A stretch of 64,000 nt of DNA from Antribacter soli (GTDB lineage: Bacteria > Actinomycetota > Actinomycetes > Actinomycetales > Cellulomonadaceae): contig NZ_JAKGSG010000033.1 in the NCBI RefSeq assembly GCF_021568775.1, positions 30,242 to 94,241 of the forward strand, in the 5' to 3' direction. The notes beneath the pieces are model-generated. The model was given only the letters and a program-made list of their open reading frames with translations. It searched no databases and had not been told where the DNA came from. How positions within the stretch are numbered: position 1 is the first letter of the stretch; every line of letters begins with the position of its first letter. Position numbers and translations under genes: made by a program. This document shows positions 35,945-46,027 of the stretch, piece by piece.

Positions 35945-37420
35945 GTGACTTCTTACCGCAGCGGAGACGAGATCGACGTCGCGCTCGTGGGCGGCGGCAT
36001 CATGAGTGCCACGCTCGGCGCGCTCCTCACGATCCTCGAGCCCACCTGGCGCATCCGGATCTACGAGCGTCTCGACGACGTGGCGCTGGAGTCCTCCAGC
36101 CCCTGGAACAACGCCGGCACCGGGCACGCGGCCCTGTGCGAGCTGAACTACACGCCCGAGCGCAAGGACGGCTCGGTCGACATCTCCAAGGCGGTGAAGA
36201 TCAACGAGCAGTTCCACGTCTCGCGCGAGTTCTGGAACCACCTGCTCACCGCCGGCCTCATGGACGGCACCGAGTTCATCAACGTCACCCCGCACATGAC
36301 GTTCGTGCGGGGCGCCGAGAACGTCGAGTTCCTGCGCCGCCGCTTCGAGACCCTCGTCGCGCACCCGCTGTTCAACGACCTCGAGTTCTCGTCCGACCCC
36401 GCCGTCATCGCGCAGTGGGCGCCGCTGCTGACGATCGACCGCGACGCGGACGAGCCCGTCGCCGCGACGCGCGCCGCCGGCGGCACCGACGTCGACTTCG
36501 GCGCGCTGACGCGCAAGCTCGTCGCGTTCGTCACCGGTCATGGCGCCGAGCTCAAGGTGAAGCACGAGGTCAAGGGGCTCAAGAAGCTGCGCGACGGCCG
36601 CTGGCGCCTGTCCGTGCGCGACAACTCGTGGAACGCGCTCAAGCGCAACCGCGAGGTCACCGCACGCTTCGTCTTCGTCGGCGCGGGCGGCGGCGCGCTG
36701 CCGCTGCTCCAGGCCGCAGGCATCCCGGAGATCCGCGGCTACGGCGGCTTCCCGATCAGCGGCGAGTTCCTCCGGACCTCCGACCCGAAGATCGTGGCCC
36801 AGCACAACGCGAAGGTGTACGGCAAGGCCGACGTCGGCGCCCCGCCGATGTCCGTGCCCCACCTCGACACCCGCGTGGTCGAGGGCAGGTCTTACCTCAT
36901 GTTCGGCCCGTACGCCGGGTTCAGCCCGAGGTACCTCAAGCACGGCCAGTACCTCGGCCTCATCACGTCGCTGCGCCTGCACAACGTCTTCTCGATGCTC
37001 GGCGCCGGCGTGAAGAACCTCGACCTCACCCAGTACCTGGTGGGCCAGCTCGCGGCGCGGCCCGAGACGAAGTTCCTCGCGCTGCAGCAGTTCATGCCGT
37101 CGGCGAAACCTGGCGACTGGGAGAAGATCACGGCCGGCCAGCGCGTGCAGGTCATCAAGTGGGTCAAGGGCAAGGGCGGCGTGCTGGAGTTCGGCACCGA
37201 GGTCGTCGCGGCGAAGGACGGCTCCATCGCCGGCCTGCTCGGCGCCTCCCCCGGCGCGTCGACCGCCGTGCCCGCGATGGTCGACCTCCTGGAGCACTGC
37301 TTCCCCGCGAAGGCCGTCGAGTGGCGCCCCACGCTGGCCTCCATGATGCCGAGCCTCGGCGGCTTCGCCGACGACGCGGCCTCGCTCACCGGGGCGACCG
37401 AGCAGGTCTCCGCGACGTAG
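35945..37420 (+). CDS. mqo: Malate:quinone oxidoreductase
   Basis: A 491-residue FAD protein: DVALVGGGIMSATLGALL (residues ~10-27) binds FAD, SSPWNNAGTGHAALCELNYTPE is the Mqo signature, and GARPETKFLALQQFMPSAKP follows in the C-terminal half. It oxidises malate to oxaloacetate and passes electrons to menaquinone in the membrane, serving the TCA cycle. GTG start at 35945. Single gene with two CRP-like sites upstream; its end overlaps the convergent cupin gene by 35 bp. Confidence 0.96.
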   Translation: MTSYRSGDEIDVALVGGGIMSATLGALLTILEPTWRIRIYERLDDVALESSSPWNNAGTGHAALCELNYTPERKDGSVDISKAVKINEQFHVSREFWNHLLTAGLMDGTEFINVTPHMTFVRGAENVEFLRRRFETLVAHPLFNDLEFSSDPAVIAQWAPLLTIDRDADEPVAATRAAGGTDVDFGALTRKLVAFVTGHGAELKVKHEVKGLKKLRDGRWRLSVRDNSWNALKRNREVTARFVFVGAGGGALPLLQAAGIPEIRGYGGFPISGEFLRTSDPKIVAQHNAKVYGKADVGAPPMSVPHLDTRVVEGRSYLMFGPYAGFSPRYLKHGQYLGLITSLRLHNVFSMLGAGVKNLDLTQYLVGQLAARPETKFLALQQFMPSAKPGDWEKITAGQRVQVIKWVKGKGGVLEFGTEVVAAKDGSIAGLLGASPGASTAVPAMVDLLEHCFPAKAVEWRPTLASMMPSLGGFADDAASLTGATEQVSAT

Positions 37421-38180
37421 CACCTGCCGGAAGAGCGCGGTCCTGCTTCGCGCGCGCGGTGTCCGGGATGTACGGGTGCAGGAAGCCGCACATGCCCAGC
37501 GTGGTGTTCGGCCCGCCGTCGAGCGCACCGACCGACCCGTCGGCGAGGTGCGCGACCGACCCGCCCGAGAGCGCCTCGACGTGCGCTGCGCTCAGCGCCG
37601 CCTCCGCGGCCGGCCCGGCGGCCAGCAGGTCCCGCCAGGCGGGCAGCCGCGGCGCGACGAGTGCCCCGGCCGCCTCGTGGAACTGGCGCAGTGGCTCGAC
37701 GTCCCCGGCCTGCGCGGCCTCCCGCAGCCGCAGGTATCCCCGCACGGCCAGGTCGCGGCGGGCGCGCGCGAGCTCTTCCGACGGCTCCCCGGCGGCGTCG
37801 CGCACGGAGGCGGCGCGTGCGTAGGCGTCGGCGTCCCCGACGACGTCGGCCGGGAACGTCATGACCGCGTCGCCCGCCTCGGGCAGGCCGCTGTTCGACA
37901 TGACGACCACGACGCGGAGGTCTCCGGAGTCGTTGATCGCCCGGTGGATGGTGCCGGGGGCGAACCAGACGATCTTGCCGGGCCGCAGCTCGTGCGTCTC
38001 CAGCGCGTCGAGGGTCAGGGTCTCGAGCCGCCCCTCCCCGCCGACGACGAGGTAGCACTCGGTCGACACCAGGTGCAGGTGCGGCGACCCGCCGGCGAGG
38101 CCGTCCTCGGTGGGCCAGGGATAGACGCGCAGGTCGGTGAGCCCGACGGCGCCGGGGAGGTTCTGCTTCACGCCTTCCAT
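37386..38180 (-). CDS. Cupin-domain protein
   Basis: A 264-residue protein. The N-terminal half is a cupin barrel: SPHLHLVSTECYLVVGGEG supplies motif 1 with two His and a Glu, and PGKIVWFAPGTIHRAIN motif 2. The C-terminal ~130 residues are helical and Ala-rich (RDLAVRGYLRLREAAQAGD) with GPNTTLGMCGFLHPYIPDTA. Function is not known. The ATG at 38180 is divergent from the LLM gene, with 36 bases between them. Confidence 0.75.
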   Translation of the reverse strand: MEGVKQNLPGAVGLTDLRVYPWPTEDGLAGGSPHLHLVSTECYLVVGGEGRLETLTLDALETHELRPGKIVWFAPGTIHRAINDSGDLRVVVVMSNSGLPEAGDAVMTFPADVVGDADAYARAASVRDAAGEPSEELARARRDLAVRGYLRLREAAQAGDVEPLRQFHEAAGALVAPRLPAWRDLLAAGPAAEAALSAAHVEALSGGSVAHLADGSVGALDGGPNTTLGMCGFLHPYIPDTARAKQDRALPAGATSRRPARSPR

Positions 38181-38216
38181 CCTGGCCCATCCGGATAGGC
38201 TGCGGCGACGGAGGAC

Positions 38217-39266
38217 ATGATGACTGCAGACAGCACCGTCGAGCTGGGGCTCGACACGTTCGGTGACGTGACGTTCGACGACGACGGGCGGCCCAGACCG
38301 CACGCCCAGGTCCTGCGCGACGTCGTCGAGGAGGCCGTGCTCGCCGACCAGCTCGGGCTGGACGTGTTCGGCGTGGGCGAGCACCATCGCGCCGACTTCG
38401 CGGTCTCCGCGCCCGAGGTGGTCCTGGCTGCGATCGCGGCACGTACCGAGCGCATCCACCTGGCGTCGGCGGTGACGGTGCTGAGCAGCGACGACCCCGT
38501 CCGCGTGCACGAGCGGTTCGCCACTCTCGACGGCCTCAGCGGCGGCCGGGCCGAGGTGATCCTCGGCCGGGGCTCGTTCACCGAGTCGTTCCCGCTGTTC
38601 GGGTACGACCTCGACCAGTACGAGGCCCTCTTCGAGGAGAAGCTCGACCTGTTCGCGGCACTCCTGCCGCAGGAGCCGGTGACGTGGCAGGGCCGCCTGC
38701 GGCCGTCGATCGACGGGCTGTCGGTGTACCCCACGGTCGAGGGCGGGCCCCTGCGCACGTGGGTGGGCGTGGGCGGCAACCCGGAGTCGGTGGTGCGGGC
38801 CGCGCGGTACGGGCTGCCGCTCGCGCTCGCGATCATCGGCGGCGCGTCGGCCCAGTTCAAGCCCCTGACGGACCTGTACCACCGGGCGCTCGACAAGTTC
38901 GAGAAGCCCGGGCTGCCGATCTCGGTGCACTCCCCCGGCCACGTCGCGGAGACCGACGAGGAGGCCAAGGAGCAGCTCTGGCCGCACTACGAGCAGATCA
39001 TGTCGCGCATCGGCCGAGAGCGCGGCTGGGGGGCGACGAACCGCTCGCAGTTCGAGGCGTCGGCCTCCCGTGAGGGTGCGCTCTACGTCGGCTCGCCCGA
39101 GACCGTGGCCCGCAAGATCGCCACGACCGTCAAGGTGCTCGGCCTGTCCCGGTTCGACCTCAAGTACTCGAACGGGACCCTGCCCCACTCGCAGCTGATG
39201 CGGTCGATCGAGCTGTATGGCACGAAGGTGGCCCCGCTCGTGCGGGACCTCCTCGCGGCGGCCTGA
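38217..39266 (+). CDS. LLM-class flavin-dependent oxidoreductase
   Basis: A 349-residue luciferase-like TIM barrel: GLDVFGVGEHHRADFAVS, RIHLASAVTVLSSDDPVRV, FATLDGLSGGRAEVILGRGS and TWVGVGGNPESVVRAARYG. The EHHR loop and the conserved SGGRAE segment are characteristic of the COG2141 group that acts on small molecules with reduced FMN. The substrate is unknown. Start at ATG 38217 (MMTADS). Confidence 0.9.
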   Translation: MMTADSTVELGLDTFGDVTFDDDGRPRPHAQVLRDVVEEAVLADQLGLDVFGVGEHHRADFAVSAPEVVLAAIAARTERIHLASAVTVLSSDDPVRVHERFATLDGLSGGRAEVILGRGSFTESFPLFGYDLDQYEALFEEKLDLFAALLPQEPVTWQGRLRPSIDGLSVYPTVEGGPLRTWVGVGGNPESVVRAARYGLPLALAIIGGASAQFKPLTDLYHRALDKFEKPGLPISVHSPGHVAETDEEAKEQLWPHYEQIMSRIGRERGWGATNRSQFEASASREGALYVGSPETVARKIATTVKVLGLSRFDLKYSNGTLPHSQLMRSIELYGTKVAPLVRDLLAAA

Positions 39267-39276
39267 GACCTCGCTG

Positions 39277-40179
39277 CTACCGCGGGGCGCTGACGTGGGT
39301 CGCGATGCGCGTGAGCACGTCAGCGAGGACGGGGGTCGGGACCCCGTGGGCCAGGCCGCGGCGCAGCATCGCACCGCCGATCGCGTCGAGCTCGCCGGGG
39401 CGGCCGGCCTCGACGTCGGCCTGCAGCGAGGAGCGCATGGTCGACGGGAAGCCCCGCAGCAGGCCCTCGAGCTCGGCGGCGGTCGTGGGGACCCCCTCCG
39501 CCGTGGCGACGGCGGCCACCTCGGCGATCAGGGCGGACGTCAGCTCAGGATCGCTGTCGAGGGCCTCGCCCAGGTTGCTCTCCCGGAGGGTCGTGAGCAG
39601 CGCCATGGGACCGAGGAACCGGAGCTTCTTCCAGAGGACCTCGGCCTGGGTGCCGCCCGACAGCACCTCGATCGGGGTGTCCCGCAGCGCGGAGACGACG
39701 CCGAACCGCGCTGCGTCGTCGGGCACGACGATGCGCAGGAGGCTCCCGCGGTGGCGTACCCGTGCCGGGCCGAAGCTGTCCGCGCCGGTGCGCAGCGTCT
39801 CGCCCGCGATGGTCGCGCCCACGACCTGCACGCCGGGCAGCGCGGCCCGCAGCGCGTCGAGGTGCTCCAGCCCGTTGAGCAGCGACACCACCTCGGTCGG
39901 CTCGGCGTCGGCGAGCAGCGCCGCTGCGTCGTCCACGCCCTCGGCCTTGACCGCGACGATCACCCGCGCGCCCCGAGGCACCTCCGTCGCCGCGGCCAGC
40001 GGCGCGTGCCACGTGCCGTACTCGTCCGTCTCGATGTCGAGCCCGTGCTCGGCGACCCTGCGGGCGGTCCGCTCCCGCGCGACCACGACGACGTCGTGCC
40101 CCGCTCGCTGCAGCATGGCGGCCACGAGGCCGCCTATCGCACCCGGACCGATGACGGCGATGAGGTTCTGGCTCGGCAT
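39277..40179 (-). CDS. Ketopantoate reductase family protein
   Basis: A 300-residue PanE/ApbA-type protein: LIAVIGPGAIGGLVAAMLQRAG (NADPH-binding GxGxxG, residues 5-26), VIVAVKAEGVDDA (contains the catalytic Lys), VVSLLNGLEH and WKKLRFLGPMALLT. It would reduce 2-dehydropantoate for coenzyme A synthesis, but paralogues with other substrates are frequent, so panE is not asserted. Convergent with the LLM gene, 10-bp gap. Confidence 0.85.
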   Translation of the reverse strand: MPSQNLIAVIGPGAIGGLVAAMLQRAGHDVVVVARERTARRVAEHGLDIETDEYGTWHAPLAAATEVPRGARVIVAVKAEGVDDAAALLADAEPTEVVSLLNGLEHLDALRAALPGVQVVGATIAGETLRTGADSFGPARVRHRGSLLRIVVPDDAARFGVVSALRDTPIEVLSGGTQAEVLWKKLRFLGPMALLTTLRESNLGEALDSDPELTSALIAEVAAVATAEGVPTTAAELEGLLRGFPSTMRSSLQADVEAGRPGELDAIGGAMLRRGLAHGVPTPVLADVLTRIATHVSAPR

Positions 40180-40356
40180 GCCGCCATGCTAGGCCGTCGG
40201 TCTCGGAGTCGGGGCAAATCGGTACCGCGAGGACGGCCACGCGTACAGCCCCGACAACGGGAGTGCCACGACTCGGTAGGAACACACCAGCACGGAGCAA
40301 CCCCGGGCTCGCTACCGTCGGGGGCGGCAGTGTTCCGCCCATCGAAAGGCACGCCT

Positions 40357-40977
40357 GTGTCCTCCATCGCCTTGCCCACCGTTCCGGTCATCGCCGACCG
40401 CCTCCTGCCGCGCAGCATCGCGACCGACGCCGCGCTCGTACTGGGCGGTGCCCTGCTCACCGCGCTCTTCGCGCAGATCTACATCCCTCTCCCGCTCGTC
40501 CCGATCACCGGCCAGACCGCGGCCGTGCTGCTGGTCGGCGCGACGCTCGGCGCATCCCGTGGCGCCCTCTCGATGGGCCTGTACGCGGCCCTCGGCATGG
40601 TGGGCCTGCCCGTCTACTCGGAGGCCCAGGGCGGGATCGACGTCGTCTTCGGTCCGACCGGCGGCTACATCGTCGGCTTCGTGCTGTCGGCCTGGCTGGT
40701 CGGCCGGCTGTCCGAGCGGGCCTGGGACCGCACGTTCCTCAAGGCGGCCGCGACGTTCCTCGCAGGAACGGGCGTCACGTTCCTCGTGGGCCTTCCGTGG
40801 CTCGCCCTCGTCGCGGGCCTCGACCTGCAGGCGACGCTCGAGAACGGCCTCTACCCGTTCGTGCTGCCCGGCATCGTGAAGGCGCTGGTCGTGGCCGCCC
40901 TGCTGCCCGCCGCCTGGTGGGGGGCCGACCGGCTGGCCGCGCGCCGCGAGCGCGACGCCGCGTCCGACCGGGACTGA
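40357..40977 (+). CDS. bioY: BioY-family biotin transporter S component
   Basis: A 206-residue membrane protein with about six helices. IYIPLPLVPITGQTAAVLLVGATLG and GLYAALGMVGLPVYSEAQGG are the BioY signature, with GPTGGYIVGFVLSAWLVG in the next helix. BioY is the substrate-binding part of energy-coupling-factor biotin uptake; no bioMN partners lie adjacent, so it may use a shared ECF module or act alone. The GTG at 40357 follows GAAAGG; the longer frame is not supported. Confidence 0.92.
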   Translation: MSSIALPTVPVIADRLLPRSIATDAALVLGGALLTALFAQIYIPLPLVPITGQTAAVLLVGATLGASRGALSMGLYAALGMVGLPVYSEAQGGIDVVFGPTGGYIVGFVLSAWLVGRLSERAWDRTFLKAAATFLAGTGVTFLVGLPWLALVAGLDLQATLENGLYPFVLPGIVKALVVAALLPAAWWGADRLAARRERDAASDRD

Positions 40978-40996
40978 CCGCCGCCGCCACGACGAC

Positions 40997-41082
40997 GCAC
41001 AAGGTCCGCTTCGATCACACGGTTGCGCACCATGAAACCTGCCGTTCGGTGCACAACCACGTGATCGAAGCGGACCTTGTGC
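40997..41082. repeat. Long nested hairpin with 22-bp arms
   Basis: Perfect 22-bp arms: 40997-41018 (ends CTTCGATCAC) and 41061-41082 (starts GTGATCGAAG). Inside is a second stem (GGTTGcGCACC / GGTGCaCAACC). It lies 20 bases after bioY. It is not the same sequence as the 28297 repeat, but both use a GTGATCG-type edge and a nested design. Confidence 0.9.
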
Positions 41083-41098
41083 GCTGGGCGGACCTGAC

Positions 41099-41283
41099 GA
41101 CGGCCGAGCACTCGTCGATGCGTTTGCCCTGGCCGAGGCTGGGGCGCAGCACGACGTCTCCGTGACCGGACGGCCGGAGTCGATCGGGTACGACGTGCAG
41201 ACAAGGACCTGTCCGAGTGGGACCGGTTCTCCGGGCTCGCTGCGGAGCTGGGCATCGAACATCTCGAGCTGAACGTCGGCTGA
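41099..41283 (+). pseudogene. Short frameshifted gene remnant
   Basis: One frame reads DGRALVDAFALAEAGAQHDV and SVTGRPESIGYDV; the next frame continues DLSEWDRFSGLAAELG and IEHLELNVG, ending at the TGA at 41281-41283. The switch lies near 41200. Codon usage is that of real coding sequence in both parts. The family is not recognised. The 316-bp interval between bioY and pntB holds only this and the hairpin. Confidence 0.4.
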
Positions 41284-41293
41284 AGGCCAGAGG

Positions 41294-42703
41294 TCACAGC
41301 GCCCGAAGGATCGCGTCCACCTGCTCCTTCGCGTCACCGAACAGCATCGCCGTGTTCTCGCGGAAGAACAGCGGATTGGCCACGCCGGCATACCCGGTGG
41401 CCATGGACCGCTTGAACACGACGACGTCGCGCGCCTTCCACACCTCGAGGACGGGCATGCCCGCGATCGGCGAGGCGGGGTCTTCCTCGGCGGCGGGGTT
41501 GACGGTGTCGTTCGCGCCGATGACGAGCACGACGTCGGTGGAGGGCAGGTCGCCGTTGATCTCGTCCATGCCGAGCACGATGTCATACGGCACGCGCGCC
41601 TCGGCGAGCAGCACGTTCATGTGGCCCGGCAGCCGCCCGGCGACGGGGTGGATCCCGAACCGCACGTCGACCCCGCGATCGCCGAGCCGGGAAGCCAGCT
41701 CCGCGACCGGGTACTGCGCCTTCGCGACCGCCATGCCGTACCCGGGCACGACGACGACGGACCGGGCGCCGCTCAGCAGGGCGGCGACGGCGTCGGACGA
41801 CGTCTCGCGGTGCTGCCCGACGCCGGACGGGTCCTCCGCGCCACCCGTCGCGCCCGGGGCGGGACTCCCGTAGCCGCCCAGGATGACGGACACGAACGAC
41901 CGGTTCATGGCCTTGCACATGATGTACGAGAGGATCGCACCGGACGACCCGACGAGGGCACCGGTGATGATGAGCAGGTCGTTGCCGAGCATGAACCCGG
42001 CGGCGGCCGCGGCCCAGCCGGAGTACGAGTTGAGCATCGACACGACCACCGGCATGTCGCCCCCGCCGATCGCGGCGACCAGGTGCCAGCCCAGGGCGAG
42101 CGCCAGCAAGGTCATCAGGATGAGCGGGGCCAGCCCGGAGCGGTCCCGGGCGGCCAGGAACCACCACAGCAGCACGGCACACATCACGAGCACGGCGAGG
42201 TTGAGCCAGTTCCGGCCGGGCAGGGTGAGCGCCGCAGAGCGGATCCGCGCCGACAGCTTGAGGAACGCGACGATCGAGCCGGTGAACGTCACGGCCCCGA
42301 TGAGCACGCCGAGGTACACCTCGACGAGGTGGACGGTGCCGGCGTGCGTGCCCTCGGTCAGGTACGACCCGTACCCGACCAGCACCGCGGCGATGCCCAC
42401 GAACGAGTGGAGCAGCGCGATGAGCTCGGGCATCTGGGTCATCTCGACGGTGCGCGCCCGCCAGGTCCCGACGCTCGCCCCGACGACGAGGACCAGCACG
42501 ATGAGCGCGGCGGTCACCGCGACCGGCCGCTCGGACCGGTCGAGCGCGAGCGCGACTGTCGCCGCGAGCGCCAGCACCATGCCCGACATGCCGAGCACGA
42601 CCCCGCGCCGCGCCGTCTCCTGCCGCGACAGCCCCGCCAGGGACAGGATGAACAGCACGGCCGCCGCCAGGTAGGCGGCCTGCACGATGGACGCCACGCT
42701 CAC
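41294..42703 (-). CDS. pntB: NAD(P) transhydrogenase beta subunit
   Basis: A 469-residue protein with about nine membrane helices, then a soluble NADP(H)-binding domain starting near residue 285 ([58 protein letters not shown]). With PntA it couples hydride transfer between NADH and NADP to proton movement. The GTG at 42703 overlaps the pntA stop (ATGA-like) and has GGGAGGT upstream. Confidence 0.95.
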   Translation of the reverse strand: MSVASIVQAAYLAAAVLFILSLAGLSRQETARRGVVLGMSGMVLALAATVALALDRSERPVAVTAALIVLVLVVGASVGTWRARTVEMTQMPELIALLHSFVGIAAVLVGYGSYLTEGTHAGTVHLVEVYLGVLIGAVTFTGSIVAFLKLSARIRSAALTLPGRNWLNLAVLVMCAVLLWWFLAARDRSGLAPLILMTLLALALGWHLVAAIGGGDMPVVVSMLNSYSGWAAAAAGFMLGNDLLIITGALVGSSGAILSYIMCKAMNRSFVSVILGGYGSPAPGATGGAEDPSGVGQHRETSSDAVAALLSGARSVVVVPGYGMAVAKAQYPVAELASRLGDRGVDVRFGIHPVAGRLPGHMNVLLAEARVPYDIVLGMDEINGDLPSTDVVLVIGANDTVNPAAEEDPASPIAGMPVLEVWKARDVVVFKRSMATGYAGVANPLFFRENTAMLFGDAKEQVDAILRAL

Positions 42704-44271
42704 CGGGCACCTCCCCGCGACGCGGCAGACCTGACGGGTCCCCTGCGGAACATGCCGAGCATCCGGTGCGTCACGAGGAAGCCGCCGAAGATGTTGATGC
42801 TCGCCACGGACGCCGCGACGACGGCCAGCAGGGTGACGATCCAGCTCGACGAGCCGATCTGCAGCAGTGCACCGACGAGGATGATCCCGGAGACCGCGTT
42901 CGTCTGGGACATGAGGGGCGTGTGCAGGGAGTGCGACACGTGGGAGATGACGTAGAAGCCCACCACCACCGCGAGTGCCAGCACGGTGAAGTGGCCCGTG
43001 AGCCCTGGTGGTGACGCGGCCACGAGCAGCCCGGCCAGCGCAGCGGCCAGGGCGAAGGTGACAGCCCTGGTGAGGCGTCGGGAACCATCCTTGTCGTGCC
43101 CGACGGCGGAGCGCACCTCGGGCGCGGGCGGCGCCGGAGGCGGGGCGGGCACCACCGAGACCTGGACCGGTGGTGGCGGCCACAGCACGTCGCCCTGGTG
43201 CGTCACCGTCATTCCCCGCACGACGGGGTCGGTGAGGTCGAGGACGAGCCGGCCGTCCTCGCCCGGCGTGAGCAGGGTGAGCACGTTCGCGACGACGGTC
43301 CCGACCAGCTCGGAGGAGTGTCGCGGCAGGCGCGCGGCGAGGTCGGTGTATCCCAGGATCACCACGCCGTTCGCCGTCACGACCCGCTCCCCGGGCACGG
43401 TGAGCTCGCAGTTGCCGCCACCCGGTGCGGCGAGGTCGACGATCACGCTGCCGGGCCGCATCGCGGCGACCATCTCCGCGGTGATCGTGCGCGGCGCGGT
43501 GCCGCGCACGAGCGCGGTCGTGACGACGATGTCCGCGCCGGCGGTCTCGGTGGCGTAGACGCGGGCGGCCGCGGCCTCCTGGTCCTCCGAGAGGGTCGAG
43601 GCGTAGCCGTCGGCGCTCACGGTCTGCGTGGCGCCCGACGCCCGCACGACCGTGCCGCCGGTCGACTCGATCTGCTCGGCCGCCTCCGGCCGCACGTCGA
43701 ACGCCCGGACCTGCGCGCCGAGGCTTGCCGCAGCCCCGATCGCCGCCAGCCCGGCCACACCGGCGCCGACGACGAACACCGTGGCCGGCTTGGTGGTGCC
43801 CGCGGCCGTGACCTGGCCCGCGAGCATCCCGCCGTACTCGGCCGCGGCCTCGACGACCGCGCGGTAGCCCGCCACGTTCGACAGGGCGCTGAGCACGTCG
43901 AGGGACTGCGCTCGGGAGATCCGGGGCACGGCGTCGAGGGCGAGAGCCGTGACCGCGTGCTCGGCCAGGTCGTGCAAGAGGACGGCGCGCGTCGCGGGGG
44001 CGAGCTGCGCGATGAGCGTGGCCCCCGGCCGGAGCAGCCCTGCGGGTGCCCGAGGCTGCCACTCGACCGCCGTGACGACGTCGGCGCCCCAGGCATCGGC
44101 GGCCGAGCCGATCGACGCCCCGGCAGCGAGATACGCGGCGTCCGGGAAGCTCGCAGCCTCACCGGCCCCGGCCTCGACCAGCACCTCGTACCCGAGCCCG
44201 GTCAGCCGGCCGACGGTCGTGGGCGTCGCGGCGACGAGCCGCCCCGCCTCCCGCGGGACACCGATGCGCAT
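42700..44271 (-). CDS. pntA: NAD(P) transhydrogenase alpha subunit
   Basis: A 523-residue protein of the single-chain alpha type. [23 protein letters not shown] begins the NAD(H)-binding domain, whose nucleotide fold has [22 protein letters not shown] near residues 165-187 and [13 protein letters not shown] after it. Four membrane helices (from residue ~410) form the PntAB-like part. Operon with pntB. The 120 bases upstream before the lipid kinase hold no obvious operator. Confidence 0.95.
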   Translation of the reverse strand: MRIGVPREAGRLVAATPTTVGRLTGLGYEVLVEAGAGEAASFPDAAYLAAGASIGSAADAWGADVVTAVEWQPRAPAGLLRPGATLIAQLAPATRAVLLHDLAEHAVTALALDAVPRISRAQSLDVLSALSNVAGYRAVVEAAAEYGGMLAGQVTAAGTTKPATVFVVGAGVAGLAAIGAAASLGAQVRAFDVRPEAAEQIESTGGTVVRASGATQTVSADGYASTLSEDQEAAAARVYATETAGADIVVTTALVRGTAPRTITAEMVAAMRPGSVIVDLAAPGGGNCELTVPGERVVTANGVVILGYTDLAARLPRHSSELVGTVVANVLTLLTPGEDGRLVLDLTDPVVRGMTVTHQGDVLWPPPPVQVSVVPAPPPAPPAPEVRSAVGHDKDGSRRLTRAVTFALAAALAGLLVAASPPGLTGHFTVLALAVVVGFYVISHVSHSLHTPLMSQTNAVSGIILVGALLQIGSSSWIVTLLAVVAASVASINIFGGFLVTHRMLGMFRRGPVRSAASRGGAR

Positions 44272-44391
44272 GCGGACCTCCTCGACGTCACGACCGTGGT
44301 TCCCCCACGGGCTGCAACCTATCCTCGCCCACCGACACCGCGCCCTGCGGAGGGTCGCCGGACACGCTGATCAGGGCAGAAGGTCCCGGTG

Positions 44392-45291
44392 TCATGGCAC
44401 GCAGAGCGTCAGACGCTCCCGGTGCGCCGCCACGGTGAGCGGCAGTGGCCCCACACGCTCGCCGTCGGCGTACGCGACAAGACCCGCCGGCGCCTCGAGC
44501 CGCACGGACGCGGCCCGTGCGCTCGTCACCAGCGGGTGCGACAGGTGCTGCCCCTTCTGGATCAACGGGTCGAGCGTCACGAGGCCGCGGCGCCCGGTCG
44601 GCCCGACGAGGGTCACGTCGAGCAGCCCGTCCGCCGGGTCGGCGTCCGGGCAGATCGGCGTCCCGCCGCCGTAGTACGGCGTCAGGCCCACCGCGACGAG
44701 GTGACCGGGCCGCTCGAGGCGGTCGCCGTCGGTCAGCAGGACGTAGTCGAAGGTGCGCAGGCCGATCGCCTCGAGGTACTTCGCGACCACGTAGCGGGCA
44801 GCGCCGCGCGGCCAGGTCATGCGGTTGGTCCGCTCGGCGACCCGGGAGTCGAACCCGGCGCACACGATGGTCAGGAAGTGGCGCACCGTCCCGTCGTCGG
44901 CCGTGATCGTGCCGGTGTCGACGCGGCGGCGCCTGCCGTCGAGGATGACGTCGGCTGCGCCGACCGGGTCGGCGGGGATGCCGTGCGCGCGCGCCAGGTC
45001 GTTGCCCGTGCCGCCGCCGAGCAGCGCGAGCGCCACGCCGGACTCCAGCACGGGCAGGAGCACGGACGCCAGCGTCCCCTCGCCGCCCACCACTGCGAGC
45101 ACGTCCGGCTCGGCCTCGATCGCCTTCGCGGCGAGCCGGACGGTGTCCGCGGCGTCGGTCCCCTCGTAATCGCGCGCCTCGACGCCGCGCTCGCGCAGGC
45201 GCGCCACCGCCGCGAGGCCTTGGGCCTCGCCCGCGCCGCGCCCCGCGACGGGGTTGACGAGCACCGCCACGTGCCGCCGGATCTCCGGCAT
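44392..45291 (-). CDS. Diacylglycerol/lipid kinase family protein
   Basis: A 299-residue DagK/YegS-type kinase. VAVLVNPVAGRGAG begins the N-terminal domain, VLAVVGGEGTLASVL holds the GGDGT-like nucleotide motif (here GGEGT), and LALLGGGTGNDLARA is the second glycine-rich motif. GYTPYYGGG-like VGLTPYYGGGTPICPDADPADG matches the C-terminal domain. The substrate lipid is unknown. The ATG at 45291 is preferred because AGGAGGCAGGG precedes it. GGDGT to GGEGT is unusual for the family. Confidence 0.85.
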   Translation of the reverse strand: MPEIRRHVAVLVNPVAGRGAGEAQGLAAVARLRERGVEARDYEGTDAADTVRLAAKAIEAEPDVLAVVGGEGTLASVLLPVLESGVALALLGGGTGNDLARAHGIPADPVGAADVILDGRRRRVDTGTITADDGTVRHFLTIVCAGFDSRVAERTNRMTWPRGAARYVVAKYLEAIGLRTFDYVLLTDGDRLERPGHLVAVGLTPYYGGGTPICPDADPADGLLDVTLVGPTGRRGLVTLDPLIQKGQHLSHPLVTSARAASVRLEAPAGLVAYADGERVGPLPLTVAAHRERLTLCVP

Positions 45292-45415
45292 CCCTGCCTC
45301 CTTCTCCACGGGTCCCGCCCGCCTCCATGATGGCCTCGTCGCCGCCGACCGGTAGCGGGCGCGCCACGCCGTCGGCAGATCGTGGGCGACGCCCTTTGCG
45401 CGCTAGCCTCGCGAC

Positions 45416-46027
45416 ATGGCGACCGTCGAGTCCGCAGAGGTCCGCGTGGTGCCCGCGAACGAGGCCTCGTGGGACGACCTGCAGGCCGTCTTCGGCGAGC
45501 GCGGGTACCCGTCGCAGTGCCAGTGCCAGCGCATCCGCCTGGGCGACCACGACTGGTGGGACATGCCGGTCGAGGAGCGCGCCGCCCTCCTGCACGAGCA
45601 GACGAGCTGCGGCGACCCGGACGCCCCGGCCACGAGCGGGCTCGTCGCCTACGTGGACGGCGAACCGGCCGGCTGGGTCGCCGTCGCGCCGCGGACCGAG
45701 TACCGGCGCTACCGAAACAGCTCTGTGCCGTGGGCCGGGCGGCACGAGGACAAGGGCGACGACTCCGTGTGGACGATCGCGTGCTTCGTCGTCCGCGCGG
45801 GCTTCCGCGGCCGCGGTCTCACCTACGACCTGGCGCGGGCCGCCGTCGAGCACGCGCGCTCGCGGGGCGCCGAGGCGGTCGAGGGCTACCCGATCGTCGC
45901 GCCGCCCGGGAAGGAGATCACCTGGGGCGAGACGAACGTCGGCACGCCAGGGCCGTTCGCCGCCGCGGGGCTCGAGGAGGTCTCCTCGCCGACCGTGCGG
46001 CGGCGGGTCACGCGTCTCGACTTCTGA
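45416..46027 (+). CDS. GNAT-family N-acetyltransferase
   Basis: A 203-residue GNAT protein. FGERGYPSQCQCQRIRLGD in the N-terminus and WWDMPVEERAALLHEQ are typical of a Cys-rich, actinobacterial GNAT group. IACFVVRAGFRGRGLTYDLARAAVEHARSRGA (~120-151) is the acetyl-CoA motif. ATG at 45416. Its 3' end overlaps the convergent PAP2 gene by 20 bp. Confidence 0.85.
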   Translation: MATVESAEVRVVPANEASWDDLQAVFGERGYPSQCQCQRIRLGDHDWWDMPVEERAALLHEQTSCGDPDAPATSGLVAYVDGEPAGWVAVAPRTEYRRYRNSSVPWAGRHEDKGDDSVWTIACFVVRAGFRGRGLTYDLARAAVEHARSRGAEAVEGYPIVAPPGKEITWGETNVGTPGPFAAAGLEEVSSPTVRRRVTRLDF

